A DNA stretch of 64,000 bases from assembly GCF_001494595.1 (NCBI RefSeq), contig NZ_LN929908.1, positions 984,529 through 1,048,528 of the forward strand, written 5' to 3'. The notes beneath the pieces are model-generated. The model was given only the letters and a program-made list of their open reading frames with translations. It was not told where the DNA came from and ran no database searches. The DNA is from Mycobacterium sp. M26. GTDB lineage: Bacteria; Actinomycetota; Actinomycetes; Mycobacteriales; Mycobacteriaceae. The translations under genes were made by a program, and so were the position numbers. The number at the start of each line of letters is the position of its first letter. Position 1 is the first letter of the stretch. This document shows positions 8,689 to 18,300 of the stretch, in pieces.

Positions 8689-9861
8689 TCACCAGGTGAC
8701 GGCGAGCGGCACCAGTCCGTGTGAGAGCGAATGGAAACCGGCGCCCAGGCTGGCGATCTCACCGCTCAGTTGCATCTGTGGAAACCGCGGAAGTAATTGG
8801 GAGAATACGATTTTGAGTTCCATCCGGGCCAGCGCCGCACCCAGACAGTACCGCATGCCATAGCCGAACCCGACGTGCGCGGCCCCGGTCCGGTTCAGAT
8901 CGGTGCGGTAGGGGTCGGGGAAGGCCGCCGGGTCGTGGTTGGCCGATCCCGGGTCGAGGAGTACCAGATCGCCGGCCCGGATCGTCACCGGGCCGACCTC
9001 GATGTCCTCGCGGGCATACCGCGGGACGCCGATGCCGCCGGGCATCCCCACCCGCAGCAGTTCCTCGATGGCCTTGGGGATGAGCTGCGGGGACTCCAGC
9101 AGCGCCTGCCACTGGTCGCGGTGGGTGAGCAGCAGCAGGGACTGCAGCCAGATCTGCATCATCGTGGTCTCGTGTCCGGCGAACAACAGCTGCATGCCCA
9201 GCGTCGCGACCTCGAGGTCGGACAGGTCGGGCTCGTCGCACAGCCGGGAGATCACGTCGCCGGGGTCGGCGCGTTTGGCGCTCACCAGTTCCATGCCGTA
9301 GCCCAGCAGGGACACCAGCCCGTTCTCCGACTCGGAGTCGTCGGGGGCGAACGCGGCCTGCTCCACCCACACCCGGAACCGGTCCCGGTCGGAGTAGGGC
9401 ACGCCCAGCAGATCGCAGATCACCAGCACCGGGAAGGGCTGCGCCAGGCTGGTCAGCAGATCGGCGGGCGGACCCGTGCGCTCCATCTCGTCGAGTAGCG
9501 CGCTGCACTGGGCCTCGAGCTTGGGCGCCAGCTCCCGCATGTGTTTGGGGGAGAAGTGCGGCTGTAGCAGCTGACGCATCCGGGCGTGGTCGGCCAACTC
9601 GGTGTCGAAGTCGCCGATCGGGCCGCCGAACAACGCCGAGGTCCGGCTGCGCGGGGCGTTGGCCGGGTCGCGGTGGGTGCGGCCCAGTCGTTCGTCGTCC
9701 ATCAGGCGCCGCACCTCTGCGTAGCCCGTTACCAGCCAGGCCTCGTGACCGACGGCAGTCAGCACCTGGTGAATCGGACCGCTCGATTGCAGCGCCTGCA
9801 ACTCCTCCGATGATCGCAACGGGTGGTCCTGGCGGAAGGGCAGCTGCACGGAAGCGGTCAT
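8689..9861 (-). CDS. Cytochrome P450
   Basis: The 390-residue soluble bacterial P450 has the I-helix oxygen-activation motif AGHETT (residues about 230-235), the K-helix ExxR (ELLR in KAIEELLRV) and the haem-binding loop FGYGMRYCLG with the cysteine ligand near residue 340. P450s of this class hydroxylate lipids, steroids or secondary metabolites, with electrons from ferredoxin and its reductase, which are not encoded next to it. The ATG start at 9861 has AAGGAA upstream. It is divergent from the haemophore-like gene. The substrate is unknown. Confidence 0.92.
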   Translation of the reverse strand: MTASVQLPFRQDHPLRSSEELQALQSSGPIHQVLTAVGHEAWLVTGYAEVRRLMDDERLGRTHRDPANAPRSRTSALFGGPIGDFDTELADHARMRQLLQPHFSPKHMRELAPKLEAQCSALLDEMERTGPPADLLTSLAQPFPVLVICDLLGVPYSDRDRFRVWVEQAAFAPDDSESENGLVSLLGYGMELVSAKRADPGDVISRLCDEPDLSDLEVATLGMQLLFAGHETTMMQIWLQSLLLLTHRDQWQALLESPQLIPKAIEELLRVGMPGGIGVPRYAREDIEVGPVTIRAGDLVLLDPGSANHDPAAFPDPYRTDLNRTGAAHVGFGYGMRYCLGAALARMELKIVFSQLLPRFPQMQLSGEIASLGAGFHSLSHGLVPLAVTW

Positions 9862-10062
9862 GGGGTTCCTTCGATGCGGACGTCAGGGGATCCGTCTCGA
9901 CGGTAGAACGCCAGCAGCATTTTTGGAACTACCAGTCTTGTTTGTTAGTGAGCGGTCAAATCTGTCGGTCGCGCCATTTTCGGCCCGAAAATTCGCTGCG
10001 ATGGTTGACTGGCGCGCATCCGTCCCACCGCACGGGTGGGTCCCAGGGAAGGTCGCGTCTCG
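9862..10062. promoter_or_regulatory. Divergent promoter region, P450 / haemophore-like gene
   Basis: This 201-base AT-richer segment separates two divergent genes, so it must hold both promoters. No clear palindromic operator was found by eye. Confidence 0.4.
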
Positions 10063-10425
10063 ATGACATCTGCACGTTGGTGGCGAAGTGCCGTCGTTGC
10101 CGGAGGCCTCGTCGTGGCGGCCCCGCTGTCGCTGGCCGGCCCCGCCTCGGCCGACCCGATCACCGACGCGCTTGCTACTACACCGTGTAGCTACGCCCAG
10201 GTCTCCGCCGCCCTGAAGGCGCAGGCGCCGGCGCTGAGTCTGCAGCTGGCCTACCGGCCGGATATGCAGGCCAACCTCCAGCAGTTCCTGGCTCTGCCGG
10301 TGGACCAGCGTCAGGCCCAGATCGCCCAGCAGCAGTCGGCGATGGACCCCCAGACCGAGGCCATGCTGGCGGCTGCAGTGGGACCTGCGGTCACCAAGGT
10401 CGCCAATACCTGCATGAACTACTGA
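10063..10425 (+). CDS. Secreted haemophore-like protein (Rv0203-like)
   Basis: The 120-residue protein starts with a signal peptide (SARWWRSAVVAGGLVVAAPL, cleavage near ASADPIT). The mature domain has one Cys early (TTPCSYAQV) and one close to the end (NTCMNY), the spacing seen in mycobacterial haemophore-related proteins, with an intervening helical stretch FLALPVDQRQAQIAQQQ. Family members bind haem outside the cell and hand it to MmpL3/MmpL11. ATG at 10063 is preferred over 10036 because it gives a clean signal peptide. The function is inferred from family likeness only. Confidence 0.7.
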   Translation: MTSARWWRSAVVAGGLVVAAPLSLAGPASADPITDALATTPCSYAQVSAALKAQAPALSLQLAYRPDMQANLQQFLALPVDQRQAQIAQQQSAMDPQTEAMLAAAVGPAVTKVANTCMNY

Positions 10426-10557
10426 ACCCGGTTTCCTGAGAGTGCCGCGGGGCGAAATTCTTACGAAATCACCCCGACATGCGGTTTCAGCAACGGAAAG
10501 CTTCGGTTACGGGATATCCTCCTTCACAGGGTTACCGGCTGGTAGGGGGGCCGGTAT

Positions 10558-10571
10558 AAGAACGTGTTCTA
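10558..10571. promoter_or_regulatory. KstR-like palindromic operator upstream of pfaD
   Basis: AGAAC (10559-10563) and GTTCT (10566-10570) are perfect inverted arms around GT. This fits the mycobacterial TetR-type KstR box TnnAACnnGTTnnA except for the first T (here A). It lies about 43 bases upstream of the pfaD start codon, just above a putative -10. A TetR-family repressor site is likely; which protein binds is inference. Confidence 0.45.
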
Positions 10572-10599
10572 AAACGGCCTCACGCCCGCGTCAATTGGT

Positions 10600-10605
10600 T
10601 AAAGT
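10600..10605 (+). promoter_or_regulatory. Putative -10 box of a leaderless pfaD promoter
   Basis: TAAAGT matches TAnnnT and ends 8 bases before the ATG at 10614. No Shine-Dalgarno sequence precedes that ATG, which is the pattern of mycobacterial leaderless transcripts. Confidence 0.4.
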
Positions 10606-10613
10606 GCGACACC

Positions 10614-12224
10614 ATGCGTGCGTCCTTGGCTAACTCGCGTCCTACGGACGGCGCGGCTGGTTCTTTGCTCGATCGGCACGACGTCGTCGATGCACTCACC
10701 GAAATCCGCAGACCGGTTGCCGTGGTCTCGTCGGCCCAGGGTCCCCGGCCGATCGTCCTCGATGACGCGGGACTGCTGACGCCCGACATCATGGGCCAGG
10801 ACGTGCTGGCGGTGCTGCCCCCGATCTACCCCGAATGGCTCGGTGAGCGAAGCTTCACCGCCACCCACGGGGTGCGCTTTCCCTATGTGATCGGCGAGAT
10901 GGCCCGCGGTATCGCGACCCCGCAGATGACGATCGCGGGTGTGCGGGCCGGCGTGATGGCCTTTTACGGCAGCGCGGGTCTGGATCTGGCGACCATCGAA
11001 GCCGGGGTCCGTGAGATTCAGGCCGCCCTGGGCCCCGATGCCGGTGGCTGGGGCGCGAACCTGATCCACAACCTGCACAACGACGCCGTGGAGATGGCCA
11101 CCGTCGATCTGTTCCACCGGCTCGGCGTTCGCTACGTGTCCGCCTCGGCCTTCATGCGGCTGACCCCCGCGATCGTCTACTACGCGGCGAAGGGTCTTCG
11201 TCGTGGCCCGGACGGCCAGATCGTGCGGGCCGGAAACATCTTCGGCAAGGTCTCCCGCGAGGAGGTCGCGCGCCAGTTCCTCTCGCCGGCTCCGGAAGCC
11301 ATGCTCAGCGCGCTGGTTGCCGAGGGCCGGCTGACCGCCGAGGAGGCCCAGCTCGCCGCGGGCATCCCGGTGGCCGAGGACATCACCGCCGAAGCGGACT
11401 CCGGCGGGCACACCGACAATCGTGCGCTCACCGTGCTGCTGCCCGGTCTGATCGCGCTGCGCGACGAGATCGCCGCCGCCCATGGCTACACCGTGCTGCC
11501 CCGGGTGGGTGCGGCCGGCGGCCTGGGCACACCGGCCTCGGTGGCCGCCGCGTTCGCGGCCGGGGCGGCCTACGTGCTGACCGGGTCGGTGAACCAGTCC
11601 GCGGTGGAAAGCGGGCTGGCCCCCGACGCCCGTAGCCTGCTGGCGCTGGCCCAGGCCACCGACGTGACGATGGCGCCCGCCTCAGACATGTTCGAAATGG
11701 GGGTGACGGTGCAGGTGCTCAAGCGCGGCACCATGTTCGCCCAGCGCGGCCAGCGCCTGTCGGACTTCTACCGCCGGTACAACTCCTTCGAGGAGGCCCC
11801 GGCCGAAGAGGTCCGCAACCTCGAGACCACGGTGCTCGGCCGCACCGTCGACGACATCTGGCAGGAGACCGAGGCCTTCTTCGCCAGAAGCGACCCGCGG
11901 CAGGCCGAACGCGGGCGGACCGACCCCAAGCACCGGATGGCCCTGGTGTTCCGCTGGTATCTGTTCATGGGCTCGCAGTGGGCCCGCGACGGCATCTCCG
12001 AGCGGCGCGCCGACTACCAGATCTGGTGCGGCCCGGCCATGGGCGGCTTCAACGACTGGGTACGGGGCAGTTTCCTTGAGCCGGTGGGCTCACGCACCGT
12101 CCGCCAGATCGCGCTCAACCTCCTCGAAGGCGCGGCCACCGTCACCCGGGCCGGCCAATTGCGCACCGCAGGCGTCGAAATGCCAGCGTCCGCGTTCGAT
12201 TTCCGTCCCCGTCCCCTCGGATAG
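10614..12224 (+). CDS. pfaD: PfaD-type enoyl reductase of a PUFA/polyketide synthase
   Basis: The 536-residue protein belongs to the PfaD/2-nitropropane dioxygenase-like family, FMN-dependent enoyl reductases acting in trans on chains held by Pfa synthases. Visible marks are GMARGIATPQMTIAGVR-like N-terminal strands, GGWGANLIHN, VRYVSASAFMRLTPAIV, then the flavin-binding GYTVLPRVGAAGGLGTP and AAYVLTGSVNQ. The C-terminal third (KHRMALVFRWYLFMGSQWAR, QIWCGPAMGGFNDWVRG) is characteristic of PfaD and absent from plain nitronate monooxygenases. It is the first gene of the synthase operon, 48 bases before the KS-AT gene. The start lacks a ribosome site and is probably leaderless. Confidence 0.9.
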   Translation: MRASLANSRPTDGAAGSLLDRHDVVDALTEIRRPVAVVSSAQGPRPIVLDDAGLLTPDIMGQDVLAVLPPIYPEWLGERSFTATHGVRFPYVIGEMARGIATPQMTIAGVRAGVMAFYGSAGLDLATIEAGVREIQAALGPDAGGWGANLIHNLHNDAVEMATVDLFHRLGVRYVSASAFMRLTPAIVYYAAKGLRRGPDGQIVRAGNIFGKVSREEVARQFLSPAPEAMLSALVAEGRLTAEEAQLAAGIPVAEDITAEADSGGHTDNRALTVLLPGLIALRDEIAAAHGYTVLPRVGAAGGLGTPASVAAAFAAGAAYVLTGSVNQSAVESGLAPDARSLLALAQATDVTMAPASDMFEMGVTVQVLKRGTMFAQRGQRLSDFYRRYNSFEEAPAEEVRNLETTVLGRTVDDIWQETEAFFARSDPRQAERGRTDPKHRMALVFRWYLFMGSQWARDGISERRADYQIWCGPAMGGFNDWVRGSFLEPVGSRTVRQIALNLLEGAATVTRAGQLRTAGVEMPASAFDFRPRPLG

Positions 12225-12272
12225 CTCATTCACCCGGTTCAGTAAGTCCACCTCCCCCGGATCAAAGGTGTC

Positions 12273-15200
12273 ATGACAGACCAGAAGCAGCACCCCCTCG
12301 CCACGCCCATCGCCGTCGTAGGAATGACAGCCATCTATCCGGGTGAGCCGGGGCTGGAAGGTTTCTGGCGCACCATTACCACCGGACGGGACGCCATCGG
12401 GGACGTGCCGCCGTCACACTGGCTGATCGAGGACTATTACGACCCCGACCCCAAGGCCACCGACCGGACCTATTGCAAGCGTGGCGGATTCATCGAGCCG
12501 GTGCCGTTCGACCCGGTGAAGTTCGGCCTGCCGCCCAACGCATTGCCATCCACCGACTCAGCGCAGCTGCTCGCCCTCATCGCCGCCCGCAAGGTGCTGG
12601 ACCAGGCCACCCGTTCGGGTGCGGAGGTCGACCTCGACCGCGTCGACATCGTGCTCGGCGTCGCCTCGACGACCGAACTTGTGGTGCAGATGGGCTCCCG
12701 GATGCAGCGTCCGGTGTGGCGTAAGGCGCTGCTGGAGAACGGGCTGACCGAAGCGGAGGCCGACGAGATCTGCCGCGATATCGCCGAGTCCTACCCCGGT
12801 TGGCAGGAGAGCACGTTCCCGGGCCTGCTGGGCAACGTGGTCGCGGGCCGGGTGGCCAACCGTCTTGATCTGGGTGGCAGCAATTTCGTGGTCGACGCCG
12901 CCTGCGCCAGTTCGCTCGCGGGAGTGCAAGCCGCACTGCACCGGCTGTACCTGCACGAGTCGGATCTGGTGCTGACCGGCGGTGTGGACGCGCTGAACGA
13001 CGTGATGATGTACATGTGCTTCTCCAAGACGCCGGCGTTCTCGGCCACCGGGGACTGCCGGCCCTTCTCGGACTCCGCCGACGGCACCATCATCGGCGAG
13101 GGTGTCGGGATGCTGGCACTCAAGCGCCTCGAGGACGCCGAGCGGGACGGCAACGAGATCCACGCGGTGATCCGCGGGCTGGGCTCGTCCTCAGACGGGC
13201 GCGCGTCCAGCGTGTACGCCCCGCGCTCCGAAGGTCAGGCCAAGGCCCTGCGCAGGGCCTACGAGCGGGCCGGCTACGAGCCCGAGACCGTCGAACTCGT
13301 CGAAGCGCACGGCACCGCCACCAAGGCCGGTGACGTCGCCGAGTTCGCCGGCCTCAAGCAGGTGTTCACCGATCAATCCGCGCGCATCGCCTTGGGTTCG
13401 GTCAAGTCCCAGATCGGCCACACCAAGGCGGCGGCGGGCGCGGCCGGTCTCATCAAAGCCGTACTGGCGCTGCAGCATTCGACGCTGCCCGGCACGCTGA
13501 AGGTGGATCGCCCGAACCCGGCGATGCACCTGGAGGAGACGCCCTTCTACGTCAACGCGCAGACCCGGCCGTGGGTGCGCCCTGGCGATCAGCCCCGTCG
13601 TGCGGCCGTCAGCTCCTTCGGCTTCGGCGGCAGCAACTTCCACGTGACGATCGAGGAGTACACCGGCCCGCAGCGTGCCAAGCGGCTGCGCGCCCTGCCC
13701 AGCGAACTGGTGGTGCTCAGCGCGCCGTCGGAGGCGGAGCTGGCCAGCCGAGCCGCCGAGCTGGTGGCCGCCGCGGGCTCCGGGGAAACCCTGGCCCGGA
13801 TCGCCTACGAGTCGGCCCGCACATTCGACGCCTCGCAGACCGCCCGCGCCGGCCTGGTGGCCACCGATGTGGCCGCGCTGCAGACGCTGGCCGAGAAGCT
13901 GCGCAAGGCGCTCGCCGACGGCACCGTCGCCCAGCTCAAAGACGCCAACATCGCGGTCGGCGTCGGTCCGGCCCGGGACGGCAAGACCGCGTTCCTGTTC
14001 CCCGGCCAGGGCAGCCAGTACGTCGGCATGGGTGCCGATCTGGCGCTAGCCTTCCCGCAGGCGGTCGCGGTGTGGGATTCGCTCGGCGGTGACCTGGCCG
14101 AGTTGCACCGGGTGGTGTTCCCGGAGCCGGCCTTCGACACCGAGACCGCCGACGCCCAGCGCGCCACGCTGACCGCGATGCAGAACGCCCAGCCGGCGAT
14201 CGCCGCCACCAGCCTCTCGCAGCTCGTGCTGCTCGATGTGCTCGGTGTGCACGCCGACGCCGCGGCCGGCCACAGCTTCGGCGAGGTGTCCGCGCTGGCG
14301 GCCGCCGGTGTGCTGCCGCTGCAGCGACTGGTCGATACCGCCCGCACCCGCGGCGTGCTGATGGCCGAGGCGGGCCAGGGCCGCGACGGCGCGATGCTCG
14401 CGGTCACCGCCAGTGCCGCCGATGTGCGTGCCCTGCTCGACGCCGAGCCGCAGGCCGCGGCCGCGCTGGTGATCGCCAACGACAACGCCCCCGGCCAGGT
14501 GGTGCTGGCCGGACCGGCCGCCGACATCGAGTGGGCGGCCACCGCGGCCAAGGCGGCCGGCTGGACCTCGGTCCGGCTGCCGGTGGCCTCGGCGTTCCAC
14601 TCGCCGATCGTGGCCGCGGCCTCCGAGCCGCTGACCGCCTACCTCAAGACCATGGAGTTCGGGTCCGCCCAGTTCCCGGTGTACGCCAATGCCACCGCGC
14701 AGACCTACGGTGACGGGATCGCCGAGCAGCTCGGCGACCAGGTGCGCCAGCCGGTGCGGTTCCGCGAGATGGTCGAGGCGATGGCCCGCGACGGCGTCAC
14801 CCGCTTCATCGAGGTCGGGCCCAGCCGGGTGCTGACCAAACTCGTCGACCAGATCCTCGACGGCACACCGCATCTGGCGGTGGCGCTCGACGACCCGAAG
14901 GCCGGCGGACTGCGCGGCTGGCATCGCGGCCTGGCGGCTCTGGCCGCCGACGGCGTGCCGCTGAACCTGGCCGCCCTGTACGACAACTACGAAGAGCCGG
15001 CCCAGCATGTGCCGGCACCCAAGCACGCGGTTCTGGTAGGAGGAGCCAACGTTGGAAAGCCTTACCCGCCTGCGGACGGCCGCGGCTGCCGCGGTGCAGA
15101 CGCTTCCCGCTGCGGCGCCGGTGTTGCCGCGCAACGGCGTTCCGGCCGCTGCACCCGCCGCGCAGGCTGCCCCTCCACCCGCGCCGGTGTTGCCGCGCAA

Positions 15201-15377
15201 CGGCGTCCCGGCACCGGCGGTCGCACAGGCGCCGCTGTCCACCGACGCGTGGAGCATCATCGACCGCATCCAGAAGGAGACTGCGCAGCAGCACGAGCGC
15301 TATCTCGGTGCGGTGGCCGACACCCACAAGGCGTTCCTGGAGATGTCGGCCCAGATGATGGCCGAGATCGTCGGTGA
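12273..15377 (+). CDS. pfaA: PfaA-like Pfa synthase, KS-AT part
   Basis: Beta-ketoacyl synthase (residues about 10-465) with Cys211 in DAACASSL, His346 in EAHGTAT and His383 in IGHTKAA, then an acyltransferase (about 570-880) with FPGQGSQYVGMG, nucleophile Ser668 in GHSFGE and ASAFHSP, as expected for malonyl transfer. The protein starts at ATG 12273 behind AAAGG. After residue about 925 (near base 15050) the frame loses sense: its last 110 residues are an Arg/Cys-rich shadow of the next gene. In typical PfaA proteins the ACPs and KR follow in the same chain, so this is either a natural split or a frameshift. The functional end is probably near 15050, not 15377. Confidence 0.88.
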   Translation: MTDQKQHPLATPIAVVGMTAIYPGEPGLEGFWRTITTGRDAIGDVPPSHWLIEDYYDPDPKATDRTYCKRGGFIEPVPFDPVKFGLPPNALPSTDSAQLLALIAARKVLDQATRSGAEVDLDRVDIVLGVASTTELVVQMGSRMQRPVWRKALLENGLTEAEADEICRDIAESYPGWQESTFPGLLGNVVAGRVANRLDLGGSNFVVDAACASSLAGVQAALHRLYLHESDLVLTGGVDALNDVMMYMCFSKTPAFSATGDCRPFSDSADGTIIGEGVGMLALKRLEDAERDGNEIHAVIRGLGSSSDGRASSVYAPRSEGQAKALRRAYERAGYEPETVELVEAHGTATKAGDVAEFAGLKQVFTDQSARIALGSVKSQIGHTKAAAGAAGLIKAVLALQHSTLPGTLKVDRPNPAMHLEETPFYVNAQTRPWVRPGDQPRRAAVSSFGFGGSNFHVTIEEYTGPQRAKRLRALPSELVVLSAPSEAELASRAAELVAAAGSGETLARIAYESARTFDASQTARAGLVATDVAALQTLAEKLRKALADGTVAQLKDANIAVGVGPARDGKTAFLFPGQGSQYVGMGADLALAFPQAVAVWDSLGGDLAELHRVVFPEPAFDTETADAQRATLTAMQNAQPAIAATSLSQLVLLDVLGVHADAAAGHSFGEVSALAAAGVLPLQRLVDTARTRGVLMAEAGQGRDGAMLAVTASAADVRALLDAEPQAAAALVIANDNAPGQVVLAGPAADIEWAATAAKAAGWTSVRLPVASAFHSPIVAAASEPLTAYLKTMEFGSAQFPVYANATAQTYGDGIAEQLGDQVRQPVRFREMVEAMARDGVTRFIEVGPSRVLTKLVDQILDGTPHLAVALDDPKAGGLRGWHRGLAALAADGVPLNLAALYDNYEEPAQHVPAPKHAVLVGGANVGKPYPPADGRGCRGADASRCGAGVAAQRRSGRCTRRAGCPSTRAGVAAQRRPGTGGRTGAAVHRRVEHHRPHPEGDCAAARALSRCGGRHPQGVPGDVGPDDGRDRR
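15037..15054 (+). promoter_or_regulatory. Frame-change point: stop, strong ribosome site and TTG start
   Basis: In the frame of the ACP-KR protein a TAG lies at 15037-15039, overlapping an AGGAGG (15038-15043) and followed 8 bases later by TTG at 15052. The KS-AT frame reads through this point. The layout supports re-initiation at TTG, although a +1 shift (or a base error) here would fuse both parts into one PfaA. Confidence 0.6.
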
Positions 15378-18300
15378 GCACTCCGCTGCGCCCCAAGCGC
15401 TGGCGCCGGCACCTGCCGTGGTGGTCCACACCCCGGACGCGGTGGTGCACACCGTGCACACCGTGGCTGAGCCGGTTGCCCCCGCGCCCGCACCGGTTGC
15501 GGTCGCTCCGGTAGCACCCGCTCCGGTGGCAGCTCCTTCCCCCGCGCCGGCTCCGGCCCCCGCGCCAGTGGCTGCGCCCCCGGCTGTGGCTGCGGTGAAT
15601 GCGGGTGAGGTGGTGTTGGCGATCGTCTCGGAGAAGACGGGGTATCCGGCCGACATGCTTGGGCTGGATATGGAGATGGAGTCTGAGCTGGGTATTGACT
15701 CCATCAAGCAGGTGGAGATTCTGGCGGCGTTGCAGGCGAAGTTCCCTGGGGCTCCGGAGATTCCGGCTTCGGAGTTGTCGAATCTGCGCACCTTGCAGGA
15801 TGTGGTGGATTCGGTGGCCGACTTTGCCTCGGCGGGTGCGCCCGCTGCTGCTGCGCCGGCACCCGCTGCGGCTGTGCCTGCGGTGAATGCGGGTGAGGTG
15901 GTGTTGGCGATCGTCTCGGAGAAGACGGGGTATCCGGCCGACATGCTTGGGCTGGATATGGAGATGGAGTCCGAGCTGGGTATTGACTCCATCAAGCAGG
16001 TGGAGATTTTGGCGGCGTTGCAGGCGAAGTTCCCTGGGGCTCCGGAGATTCCGGCCTCGGAGTTGTCGAATCTGCGCACCTTGCAGGATGTGGTGGATTC
16101 GGTGGCCGACTTTGCCTCGGCAGGTGCGCCCGCTGCTGCTGCGCCGGCACCCGCTGCGGCTGTGCCTGCGGTGAATGCGGGTGAGGTGGTGTTGGCGATC
16201 GTCTCGGAGAAGACGGGGTATCCGGCCGACATGCTTGGGCTGGATATGGAGATGGAGTCCGAGCTGGGTATTGACTCCATCAAGCAGGTGGAGATTTTGG
16301 CGGCGTTGCAGGCGAAGTTCCCTGGGGCTCCGGAGATTCCGGCCTCGGAGTTGTCGAATCTGCGCACCCTGCAGGACGTCGTCGACTCCATCGCCGGATT
16401 CGCCTCCGGCGGCGCGCCGGCCCCGGCCGCCCCCGCGCCTGCGGCACCGGCCGCACCCGCACCTGCGGCACCGGCCGCCGATGCCGGTGAGGTGGTGCTG
16501 GCGATCGTCTCGGAGAAGACCGGGTATCCGGCCGACATGCTCGGGCTGGATATGGAGATGGAATCCGAGCTGGGTATCGACTCCATCAAGCAGGTCGAGA
16601 TCCTGGCGGCGTTGCAGGCGAAGTTCCCTGGGACGCGCGAGATTCCGGCCTCCGAGCTGGCCAACCTGCGCACCCTGCAGGACGTTGTCGACTCCGTGTC
16701 GGGTGCAACGTCCGGTGGCGGATCCGAACCCGCCGCACCGGCACCGCAGACCGTGACGGCCACCGCGCCCTCCGGCGGTCTGGAATGCACCGAGGCGGCG
16801 ATGCGGGAAGTCCCGCCGAGCGGCTTCGCCATGGCCGGTCTGCGTGACGGTGAAGTGCTCATCACCCGGGAGAACGCCGCCTTCGCCGAAGACCTCGAGC
16901 GCGTCATGATCAGCCACGGCATCAAGGCCCGCGCGGTTGACGTGGTGCCGCACGAGGCAGCTGCGGTGATCAGCCTGGCCGCTCTCGGCCCGGCTCACTC
17001 GACGCAGGACTGTGTGGACATTCACCTGCGTGCCTTCCATGCTGCTCGCAGCGTGGCCAAGAGTTCCTCGCGCTCAAGGCTTTTCGTGACCGTGCAGTCC
17101 ACCGGCGCCCGGTTCGCCGAAGCCGACACCCCGATCGGGGTGGCCAGCGTGGCCAAGACGGCCGCCTGGGAATGGCCGAATGCCTCGGTCCGCGCCATCG
17201 ACATCGAGACCTTGGACCCCGAACGCCTGACCGCCGAGCTGCTCGCCGGTGGCAGCGGCGTCGAGGTCGCGCTGCGCAGCGACGGCACCCGACTGGTGGT
17301 GGTCGACGATGTCGACGCCGCGCCCACCGGTCAGGAGATCAGCGTTCCCTCCGACGGCGTCGTCGTGGTCACCGGCGGCGCGCGCGGGGTGACCGCCCAG
17401 TCGGCGCTGGCTCTGGCCCGTCGCCACGGTCTGCGGCTGGCCCTGCTGGGCCGCACCGCGCTGCGGGAGGCCACCGCCGACGAGCCGACCGGCACTACCT
17501 CCACCGAGATCGCCACGGCACTGGCCGCATCGGCCCGCGCCCGCGGCGAGACGCTGACGCTGCCGCAGGCCCGCGCACAGGCTGAACGCCTGCTGGCCGA
17601 ACGGGAGGTGCGTGCCACCCTGGCCGCGGCCGAGGCGCAGGGCACCCCGGCCCGCTACTTCGCCGCCGACATCAACGATGCCCAGTCGTTGCGCACCGTC
17701 CTCGACGAGGTGCGGGCTACTGTCGGGCCGATTGTCGGTGTGGTGCACGGCGCCGGTGTGCTGGCCGACCGTCGGCTGGAGGACCTCGACGACGATCAGT
17801 TCGTCCGGGTGTTCAGCACCAAAGTGATTGGTGCCGAGGCGCTTCTGGAGGCGACGTCGGCCGACGATCTGCGCTTCATCTCGCTGTTCTCCTCGATCGC
17901 CGCGCGTGCCGGTAACCCCGGCCAGTGCGCGTATGCGGCCGCCAACGCGGTGCTGGAGTCCATCGCGGCCCGTGAGGCCGCGCGCCGCGGCGAGAACTGC
18001 GTGGTGCGGGCGTTCGGCTGGGGACCGTGGGACGGCGGGATGGTCGACGCCACCCTCAAGAGCCGGTTCCTGGAATCCGGTGTCGGCGTGATCCCGATCG
18101 ACGAAGGGGCACAGTTCTTCGCCGAGCATGCGCTGCGGCGCGATCCGGTCACCGCGATCGTGGTCGCCGCACCGGCCGAGGGTCGCCTGCGGGCAGCCCG
18201 GGTGGATTGGGATGTGTCTACTGAGAACCTGCCGGTGCTGGCGGACCATCAGGTCCGTGGCCGGGTGGTGGTGCCGGTGGTGATCGTGCTCGATGCCATG

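Noticed and set aside
15595..16698. Regular repeats that could suggest a CRISPR or satellite array
   Set aside because: The units are 288 bases, fully coding, and encode ACP domains with the attachment serine.
14806..17040. Long minus-strand open frame (744 codons) opposite the ACP repeats
   Set aside because: It is Arg/His-rich, antisense to clear KS-AT and ACP domains, and its repeats merely mirror the ACP units.
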